From Catenuloplanes atrovinosus (GTDB lineage: Bacteria > Actinomycetota > Actinomycetes > Mycobacteriales > Micromonosporaceae), in assembly GCF_031458235.1 (NCBI RefSeq), contig NZ_JAVDYB010000001.1, positions 6,328,501-6,392,500 on the forward strand: a stretch of 64,000 nt of DNA, written 5' to 3'. Position numbers and translations under genes: made by a program. The notes beneath the pieces were generated by a model, which worked only from the letters and a program-made list of their open reading frames with translations, had not been told where the DNA came from and did no database searches. The first letter of the stretch is position 1. The number at the start of each line of letters is the position of its first letter. Below are positions 58,267 to 64,000 of this stretch, one piece after another.

Positions 58267-60096
58267 GTGCCTCAGATGAGCCTCCGGAGACTGGCCGATG
58301 CCGGCCGCGGCGCCACCGGCATCGTCCTCACAGGACTTGCGATCGTCACGATGACCGCCGCCACCGTGAGCTGGGGCGTGGCGATCGCCGCCAACAACGA
58401 AGACCTCACCGGCGGTACGGTCGACGACCACCAGCTCGCCGCCATCCTGGACGCCGCCCACTCCTGCCCGATGCTCTCCTCGCACCGGATCGCCGGCCAG
58501 CTCATGGCCGAGTCCGGGCTGAACGAGAGCGCCACCGCCACCGAGTCCGGCGGCACCGGCCTGGCCGGCCTGGACGACGCCGACTGGAAGCAGTGGGCGC
58601 CGTGGCCGGACGCGGCCCGCACCGACACCCAGGCGACCGTGCTCGCCATGGCCCACAAGATGTGCGCGCTCAGCGGCGAGCTGCGGCTGGCCGGCGTCAC
58701 CGGCGACTCGTGGCGGCTGTCGCTGGCCGCGTACCGGTCCGGCACCGAGGCCGTGGTGGCCGCGAAGGACGTGCCCGAGGCCGCCACCGACTACGTCGAC
58801 CGCGCCACCGGTTACGCGTCCTACTACGAGAAGCTTCCGCAGTTCGCCGGCGCGGGCGCCGCGGCCGCCGAGATCAACGGTGCCATGGCCGACCCGATGG
58901 CGCTGCCGGAGGAGTACGTGGACCTGGTCGCCACCGCGGGCAAGCGCTGCCCGGAGATCGACGCCGCGACCGTGGCCGGCACGCTGATGGCCTCCTCCGC
59001 GTTCAACCCCAGCCGGCTCGGCGCCGCCGGGCGCGAGGGCATCGCGCAGTTCCGCGACGACGTGTGGGAGAAGTACGGACCGAAGGGCGCCTCCGCCTGG
59101 GAGCCGTCCGTGGCCGTCCCCGCGGTCGGCACCGTGCTGTGCATCCTGGTCGGCGAACTGTCCGGCGTCGAGGGCGATCCGTACCAGCTGGCGCTCGCCG
59201 CGTTCCACTCCGGCCCGGACACGGTCCGCCGCGCCGGTGGCATCCCGGACGCGATGGCCCGCGCACACCTGGAGAAGGTGGCGCACTACACGTCGTACTA
59301 CCGGCTGGACACCCGCATCGGCGGCACGCCCGGGTCCGCCTCGCCGTCCCCGTCCCCCTCGCCGTCCGCGCCGGCCGCCACCGCCTCCCCGACCCCGGCC
59401 GCGCCCACCGGCGCCCCCGCCGCCCCGGCGAAGCCGGACCAGCCGGTCCGCTTCGACTACCCGAGCTTCTCCGCCACCGGCGGCCTGAAGCTCAACGGCA
59501 ACGCCCAGGCGAACGGCGGCCGGCTGGCCCTGACCAGCGGCACCAACCAGGTCGGCAGCGCGTACGCGACCACCGCCGTCGACCCGTCCGCGTCGTTCAG
59601 CACCACGTTCACCGCGGTGATCAGCCAGCCGACCGACGGCATGGCGTTCCTGCTGCAGAGCGCCGGGACGAGCGCGATCGCGGCCGGCACCGGCGGCTCC
59701 ATGGGCTACGGCGGCGTCAGCCCAAGCATCGCGGTCGAGTTCGACACCTGGGACAACGCACCCGACGGCTACGACCCGGCCGGTCAGCAGCACATCGGCA
59801 TCATGGCCGACGGCGACTACAAGAACCACCTGGCCTGGGCCGACCCGCACTTCGACATGCGGTTCGGCACCCCGTTCACGGTGTGGGTCGACTACGACGC
59901 CGGCGCCAAGAAGCTGTCCGTCTACGCCAGCCAGGGCGGCGGCAAGCCCGGGTCGGCGATGGTCACCCACTCCATCGACCTGGCGGCGAAGTTCGGCGCC
60001 GCGAAGGTCTACGCCGGGTTCGCCGGCGCGACCGGTAACACGAACCTGACGGACTCCAGCGAGGCCGTGTTGAACTGGACTTTCACCGAGAAGTAG
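58267..60096 (+). CDS. Exported protein with two transglycosylase-like domains and an L-type lectin domain
   Basis: A 609-residue protein. A signal/anchor helix (GIVLTGLAIVTMTAATVSWG, 15-38) is followed by two SLT-like domains. Copy 1 (about 50-200) keeps the catalytic-type glutamate in MAESGLNES; copy 2 (about 210-360) has MASSAFNPSRLG, where Glu is Ser, though GIAQFRDDVWEKYGPKG and LALAAFHSGPDTV are family-like. A Ser/Pro linker leads to a legume-type lectin domain (about 395-609) with AVEFDTWDNAPDGYDPAG and QQHIGIMADGDY, the metal and sugar site. It likely binds and cuts wall glycans. GTG 58267 has AAGGG 9 bp upstream; ATG 58276 is the alternative. Confidence 0.85.
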   Translation: MPQMSLRRLADAGRGATGIVLTGLAIVTMTAATVSWGVAIAANNEDLTGGTVDDHQLAAILDAAHSCPMLSSHRIAGQLMAESGLNESATATESGGTGLAGLDDADWKQWAPWPDAARTDTQATVLAMAHKMCALSGELRLAGVTGDSWRLSLAAYRSGTEAVVAAKDVPEAATDYVDRATGYASYYEKLPQFAGAGAAAAEINGAMADPMALPEEYVDLVATAGKRCPEIDAATVAGTLMASSAFNPSRLGAAGREGIAQFRDDVWEKYGPKGASAWEPSVAVPAVGTVLCILVGELSGVEGDPYQLALAAFHSGPDTVRRAGGIPDAMARAHLEKVAHYTSYYRLDTRIGGTPGSASPSPSPSPSAPAATASPTPAAPTGAPAAPAKPDQPVRFDYPSFSATGGLKLNGNAQANGGRLALTSGTNQVGSAYATTAVDPSASFSTTFTAVISQPTDGMAFLLQSAGTSAIAAGTGGSMGYGGVSPSIAVEFDTWDNAPDGYDPAGQQHIGIMADGDYKNHLAWADPHFDMRFGTPFTVWVDYDAGAKKLSVYASQGGGKPGSAMVTHSIDLAAKFGAAKVYAGFAGATGNTNLTDSSEAVLNWTFTEK

Positions 60097-60134
60097 GACT
60101 GTGACCGGCCCGGCGGCGTGCCATCATCGTCGTC

Positions 60135-61406
60135 GTGCCGGTCACCCGCCGTACCGTCCTCCGATCCGCTCTTCTGACGGGCGCGGCCGCCGGCCTCGGT
60201 GGCTGCGCCCGTCCCGCCCCTCCCGCCACGACGGCGGCGCCGGGCACCTGGGTCGTCCCCTCCGCCGCCCCGTCCGTTGCCGCCCCGCCGTCTCCCACGT
60301 CCGCGCCCGCTCCCGCGCCCACCGCCGACGCCGCGCTCGAGGCGGTGCTGACCACCCACCTGTCGCCCACCCGCGACAACCCCCACCATCCCGGGTACGC
60401 CGGCGCGGTGGCGCTGGCCTGGCGGGACGGGCTGCCGCTGGCCGGCGCCACGGTCGGTGACGCGCTGCGCTACCGGGCCGGCCCGGTCGAGCTGCCCGCC
60501 GCCGACCGCGTCCCGATGCGCCCCGACTCGATCTTCGATCTGGCGTCGATCACCAAGGTCTTCACCGCGATCCTCACGCTGCGCCTGGTCGACGCCGGGA
60601 CGCTGGACCTGGACGTACCGCTGAGCCGGTTCCTCCCGGCGTTCACCACGCCCGACGTGACCGCCGCGATGCTGCTCACCCACACCGGCGGCATGCCGGT
60701 CTCGCCGCGCACCGCCGCCACGTTCGTGACGACGCCGCCGGTGGCCCCGCCCGGCACCGTCTTCCGCTACTCCGGCGTCGGCCCGATGGTGCTCGGCCAC
60801 CTGATCGAGAAGCAGACCGGCATGCCGCTGGACCGGGCGCTGCGCGAGCACGTCACCGGCCCGCTCGGCCTCGCCGACACCGGCTACCTGCCACTGACCT
60901 GGGTGCGCGACGTGGACCGGATCGCCGCCACGGACGCGCGATCGTCCCGTGGCCTGCTGCGCGGGCGCGTCCACGACGACATCTGCGACACGCTCGGCGG
61001 CGTCGCCGGTCACGCCGGCGTCTTCGCCACCGCCGCGGACGTGGCCGTGATCGGCCAACTGCTGCTCGACGGCGGCACCTACCGCGGCACCCGCATCCTC
61101 TCCCCCGAGCTCGTCACCCGCCTGCGCACGAACGCGAACGAGAACGTGCCGGTCGCCGCCGGTGAGCGCCCCGGCCGTACCGCCGCCTACGGCCTCGGCG
61201 TGGTGCTGAACCAGCCGTGGTTCATGGGCCGTCTCTCCTCCCCCGGCACGTTCGGTCACACCGGCTTCAGCGGCACCTCGCTGCTGGTCGACCCGGTGCG
61301 CCGGCTGGTCGTGGTGCTGCTGACGAATCGCGCCCACCCGAACTGGTCCTGGGCCGAACCCGACCCGTACCGCGTCGCCGTTCATGACCTGGTTTCAGCT
61401 TTTTAG
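60135..61406 (+). CDS. Serine hydrolase of the beta-lactamase/penicillin-binding family (class C-like)
   Basis: A 423-residue exported protein. The N-terminus has a Tat-like twin arginine and lipobox-like sequence (TRRTVLRSALLTGAAAGLGG C), then an Ala/Pro/Thr linker to residue 70. Catalytic SxxK is DLASITKVFTAI (about 136); the Tyr motif is FRYSGVGPMVLGH (YSG instead of YxN), and HTGFSGTSLLVDP is the third motif. Such proteins are esterases or D-aminopeptidases as often as beta-lactamases. A GTG at 60135 has no good ribosome-binding site. It starts 38 bp after the lectin-protein gene, so it might be cotranscribed. Confidence 0.9.
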   Translation: MPVTRRTVLRSALLTGAAAGLGGCARPAPPATTAAPGTWVVPSAAPSVAAPPSPTSAPAPAPTADAALEAVLTTHLSPTRDNPHHPGYAGAVALAWRDGLPLAGATVGDALRYRAGPVELPAADRVPMRPDSIFDLASITKVFTAILTLRLVDAGTLDLDVPLSRFLPAFTTPDVTAAMLLTHTGGMPVSPRTAATFVTTPPVAPPGTVFRYSGVGPMVLGHLIEKQTGMPLDRALREHVTGPLGLADTGYLPLTWVRDVDRIAATDARSSRGLLRGRVHDDICDTLGGVAGHAGVFATAADVAVIGQLLLDGGTYRGTRILSPELVTRLRTNANENVPVAAGERPGRTAAYGLGVVLNQPWFMGRLSSPGTFGHTGFSGTSLLVDPVRRLVVVLLTNRAHPNWSWAEPDPYRVAVHDLVSAF

Positions 61407-61467
61407 CCCCGGGTACCGACATACAGGTAGACAGATGAACGTGACGATTGCCGGAGGAGACTTTTCG

Positions 61468-61689
61468 ATGGCAGGCAATGAGCACGAGGTCAACCGCAGC
61501 ACCAAGAGCGGCCGTTTCGTCAAGCAGAGCACGGCGGAGCGCCAGCCCGACACCACCGTCACCGAGCAGGTCGGCGGCGACCACACCGGCGGCGACCGCG
61601 AGGTCAACCGCAGCGCCAGCACCGGCCGTTTCGTCCGCGAAACGACCGCCGAACTGCACCCCGCCACCACCGAGACCCAGCGAGTCTAG
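61468..61689 (+). CDS. Small protein with two internal repeats
   Basis: A 73-residue hydrophilic protein. Two repeats of the form EVNRSxxxGRFVxxxTAExxP are present: EVNRSTKSGRFVKQSTAERQ (about 6-25) and EVNRSASTGRFVRETTAELH (about 44-63). Streptomycetes and relatives have small proteins with one such unit, of unknown function. GGAGGAG lies 8-9 bp before ATG 61468; the frame is open 28 codons further without a good start signal. A strong terminator follows 15 bp after the stop. Confidence 0.8.
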   Translation: MAGNEHEVNRSTKSGRFVKQSTAERQPDTTVTEQVGGDHTGGDREVNRSASTGRFVRETTAELHPATTETQRV

Positions 61690-61704
61690 CTCCACTCGGG
61701 AGCA

Positions 61705-61733
61705 GGGCGCGGGCCGAATCTCGGCCCGCGCCC
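61705..61733 (+). terminator. Rho-independent terminator
   Basis: GGGCGCGGGCCGA and TCGGCCCGCGCCC form a perfect 13-bp stem with a 3-base loop (ATC), followed by TTTCGCATT. It ends the small repeat-protein transcript. Confidence 0.9.
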
Positions 61734-61974
61734 TTTCGCATTCCCGATTCACCGTCACCGCTTTCACGACGGAATGCGGTGACGGCAACCCCGGATCGCA
61801 TACGACGCGCTTCTCATTCACGTCCGGCGTCCGCGGAATTCGCGCACACGGCCGTTGTCGCCACGCGGAAGAACCGATGCGCGGCCTCTCGCCGGCGAGG
61901 CTGGGCAGGTCATACGCGGCGAGGTCAGCCTCCGCCGGGAGACCATGACGATGACGCGAAGTCGCCACAACGAA

Positions 61975-62009
61975 AAGTCCCGGAATCGATGAGGTCGATT
62001 CCGGGACTT
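61975..62009 (-). terminator. Terminator of the tRNA-Lys gene
   Basis: AAGTCCCGGAATCGA pairs perfectly with TCGATTCCGGGACTT (15 bp) around the loop TGAGG. On the minus strand it lies 6 bp past the tRNA 3' end and continues into TTCG. Clear rho-independent terminator. Confidence 0.9.
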
Positions 62010-62014
62010 GAAGC

Positions 62015-62090
62015 TGGTGCGCCGCGTAGGACTTGAACCTACAACCCGCGGATTAAGAGTCCGCTGCTCTGCCAGTTGAGCTAGCGGCGC
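62015..62090 (-). tRNA. tRNA-Lys (anticodon CTT)
   Basis: On the minus strand the 76-nt gene reads GCGCCGC (acceptor), TAGCTCAACTGGCAGAGCA (D arm), GCGGA-CTCTTAA-TCCGC (anticodon arm, CTT), GGGTTGTAGG as variable region and T stem start, TTCAAGT T loop, CCTAC, GCGGCGC and an encoded ACCA end. All arms pair. It reads AAG codons. The terminator at 61975-62009 follows. Confidence 0.97.
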
Positions 62091-62291
62091 TCGTCGGCAA
62101 CGGTGAGAACACTAGCACGGCCGTCAGGCGCACTTCCAATCGGTTAGCGGGGGACGGGCCGGACTGTGGCATACGCAACGTGACCGGTCGCGGCGAGGCT
62201 GCGGGGATTGCGATCGTCGGGCAGGATGGTGCCGTATCTCGGCAGGTCAGCGGATCTTCCGCCCCGAGACACACCGCATATCGGGGCATAC

Positions 62292-63572
62292 ATGAATAAA
62301 AGGATGGGCCGGATGAGGCGTACCGCGTTGGTGGCGGCGCTCGCGATCATGATGCCGCTGGCGCTGGCGGCCTGCGGCAGCGAGGACGAGCCGGCGGCGG
62401 AGGCCGCACCGTCGGCGGCATCGGTGCCGGCACCACCGGTCGCGACCTCGACGGTGCCCGCGGTGCCGCTGAAGCTGGAGGTCACGCCGAAGGACAAGGC
62501 GAGGAACCAGCCGGCGAGCGTGGAGATCGGTACGACCGTGGCCGGCGGCACGGTGGAGACCGTCACCCTGGTGGACGGCGCGGGCCGGCAGGTCGCGGGC
62601 TCGATGCGCGCGGACGGCACGTCCTGGGTGCCGGCGAAGACGCTGTCGTTCGGCGCGTCCTACACCGCGACCGTGACCGCCAAGAGCCCGGCCGGCGAGT
62701 CGATCACGCAGACCACCAGCTTCTCGACGATGGGCCGGCCCGGCAAGGAGACCGGCACCGGGCTGTACATGTTCGACGGCCACACGTACGGCGTGGCCAT
62801 GCCGGTCGTGGTCGAGTTCATCCCGGGCGTACCGGAGAGTCATCGGGCGGCGGTGGAGAAGCGCCTGTTCGTGCAGACCGACCCGCCACAGCCGGGCGTG
62901 TGGTCGTGGGTGAAGGGCGGCACCCAGGCGTACTACCGGGCACCCGAGTTCTGGCAGCCGGGCACCAAGCTGACCGTCCGGATAGGGATCGGCGGCCTGG
63001 AGACCGCGCCGGGCACCTATGGGAACACGGACCGCACCGCGACCGCGGAGATCGGGCGCAAGCTCGAGATGAGGGTCGACAACTCGGACAAGCAGATGAA
63101 GGTGTACGAGGACGGCACGCTCACCCGCACCTTCCCGGTCAGCCTCGGCCGGAAGAAGATGCCGTCGGCCAGCGGCGTGATGGTCGTGATGGAGAAGAAG
63201 GAACAGACCGTCTTCGACACGTACGAGCAGTTCGGCCCGGTCGAGGGTTACCGGGTGGACGTGGAGTTCGCGCAGCGGCTGACCTGGAGCGGCCAGTTCA
63301 TCCACGCGGCGCCCTGGTCGAACGCGTCGCAGGGCCGGGAGAACGTCTCGCACGGCTGCGTCAACGTCTCCCAGGAGGGCGGCGAGTGGCTGTTCGGCAA
63401 GACGCTGATCGGCGATCCGGTGACGGTGACCGGCACCGAGGAGAAGCTCACCGAGGGCAACGGCTGGACCGCCTGGAACGTGAGTTGGGCGGACTTCATG
63501 AAGGGTTCCGCGCTGCCGATTCCGGACAGTCTGCGCACCGCCACGCCGTCCCCCGCCAACAGCCCGTCTTGA
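62292..63572 (+). CDS. L,D-transpeptidase lipoprotein (Ig-like and YkuD domains)
   Basis: A 426-residue lipoprotein cross-linking peptidoglycan 3-3 bridges outside the membrane. A signal peptide with lipobox LAAC (near residue 31) is followed by an Ala/Pro linker, two Ig-like domains (about 60-260; PKDKARNQPASVEIGTTVAG, KETGTGLYMFDGHTYGVAMP) and the YkuD domain (from RKLEMRVDNSDKQMKVYEDG). The catalytic motif is SHGCVNVSQEGGEWLF with the upstream FIHAAPW. The layout matches mycobacterial LdtMt2-type enzymes. Starts at ATG 62292, 62304 and 62313 are all possible; AAAAGG lies 9 bp before the last. Confidence 0.94.
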   Translation: MNKRMGRMRRTALVAALAIMMPLALAACGSEDEPAAEAAPSAASVPAPPVATSTVPAVPLKLEVTPKDKARNQPASVEIGTTVAGGTVETVTLVDGAGRQVAGSMRADGTSWVPAKTLSFGASYTATVTAKSPAGESITQTTSFSTMGRPGKETGTGLYMFDGHTYGVAMPVVVEFIPGVPESHRAAVEKRLFVQTDPPQPGVWSWVKGGTQAYYRAPEFWQPGTKLTVRIGIGGLETAPGTYGNTDRTATAEIGRKLEMRVDNSDKQMKVYEDGTLTRTFPVSLGRKKMPSASGVMVVMEKKEQTVFDTYEQFGPVEGYRVDVEFAQRLTWSGQFIHAAPWSNASQGRENVSHGCVNVSQEGGEWLFGKTLIGDPVTVTGTEEKLTEGNGWTAWNVSWADFMKGSALPIPDSLRTATPSPANSPS

Positions 63573-63577
63573 GATCC

Positions 63578-63624
63578 GGCGGGGCGACCAGCCGCGATGA
63601 CCATGTGTAACTGATCGCCCCGCC
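63578..63624 (+). terminator. Putative terminator after the L,D-transpeptidase gene
   Basis: GGCGGGGCGA (63578-63587) pairs with TCGCCCCGCC (63615-63624) across a 27-base loop, 5 bp past the stop. The loop is long, so termination strength is uncertain. Confidence 0.5.
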
Positions 63625-63849
63625 ATTACGTTGCTGTCCCGACGGTCGGTTCGTCCGTTCGGCTCTGTGTGATCATGTCTGCCCCGGGTATCTTTACGGG
63701 CCTGGTGGGCGGTGCGACGCCGCACTTCCCGCCGCCCGAAGGGCCCGGCCGCCACGTGTCTCCTCTGCACGGGGTGCAACCGAGGCCCGCCGTTCCACGT
63801 GTTCAAGGCAGCAAGTGGCGTCGGGATCGAGACCTGGGGTTAGGGGACA

Positions 63850-64000
63850 ATGCACGCTACCCGTTCCGAGCGGGCACCTTGGGGTGTGCCCGGCTCACGT
63901 ATGGGGCGTCGCGCGTTCGGCGCGCTCGCCCTCGCCGGGGTCATAGGCTTCGGCACCGCCTGCAGCGGCGACTCGTCGCCCACCTGGCAGAGCAACGATG
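63850..64000 (+). CDS. Lipoprotein, partial (N-terminus only; possibly a second L,D-transpeptidase)
   Basis: Only 50 codons are visible before the right edge. A twin-arginine-like start (GRRAFGALALAGVIGFG) is followed by a lipobox-like TAC-SG, so the product is exported and lipid-anchored. AGGGGA precedes the ATG closely. The preceding gene has the same kind of signal and linker, and tandem L,D-transpeptidase genes are common in actinomycetes, but the visible part cannot prove it. Confidence 0.6.
   Translation, partial: MHATRSERAPWGVPGSRMGRRAFGALALAGVIGFGTACSGDSSPTWQSND

Overview
The window is very GC-rich (third positions almost always G or C), with short intergenic gaps and many ATGA or GTGA start/stop overlaps. 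A complete conservon (roadblock/DUF742/GTPase module), a SARP regulator, several Ser/Thr kinases, an actinobacterial Tad locus and a chemoreceptor all point to a soil actinomycete, most likely Micromonosporaceae (Actinoplanes-like, where motile spores would explain the chemoreceptor). No phage, IS element, CRISPR array or rRNA operon was seen. One tRNA gene is present.

Layout. 1-2.8 kb: xylose isomerase (cut by the left edge) divergent from a ROK repressor, then a MarR regulator. 3.1-6.5 kb: polyprenyl-phosphate sugar transferase and a membrane-anchored binding-protein/VWA protein. 6.8-12.3 kb: a sugar lactonase and an aldo/keto reductase, divergent across a perfect palindrome from a FadR-type GntR gene leading into lutABC (L-lactate oxidation). 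12.4-14.9 kb: a lipoprotein and a SARP protein with membrane and helix-hairpin-helix extensions. 14.9-19.0 kb: conservon cvnABCD. 19.2-21.7 kb: two related genes, one with a long acidic repeat-rich insert. 22-31.6 kb: a twelve-gene Tad/Flp pilus or secretion operon on the minus strand. 32.4-36.4 kb: a LigD-like phosphoesterase with a degenerate ligase domain, a chemoreceptor and a Tat-exported SGNH hydrolase. 36.4-39.9 kb: araD, araB and a LacI regulator with two operator-like palindromes. 40-41.8 kb: a GH6 cellulase with a CBM2, and a CebR-like palindrome upstream. 42.2-43.7 kb: a small protein coupled to a cytochrome P450. 43.9-48.3 kb: xanthine-dehydrogenase-type FAD and Fe-S/Mo subunits and a guanine-deaminase-like enzyme, with a 75-bp tandem repeat between the first two genes. 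48.2-56 kb: a methyltransferase, a small protein, a giant kinase/ATPase/GAF/GGDEF protein and a kinase with an extracellular ricin-type lectin domain. 56-58.2 kb: a GntR/UTRA regulator and an M20 peptidase sharing one operator type. 58.3-64 kb: a transglycosylase-like/L-type-lectin protein, a serine hydrolase, a small repeat protein, tRNA-Lys(CTT), an L,D-transpeptidase and the start of another lipoprotein.

Functional themes: use of plant-derived sugars (xylose, arabinose, cellulose) under separate local repressors; lactate and purine oxidation; cell-wall remodelling and carbohydrate-binding surface proteins; and a dense set of signalling proteins. Where several starts are possible I chose by ribosome-binding site, overlap with the upstream gene and family alignment, and I name the alternatives. 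All functions are inferred from motifs read by eye; no database search was run.
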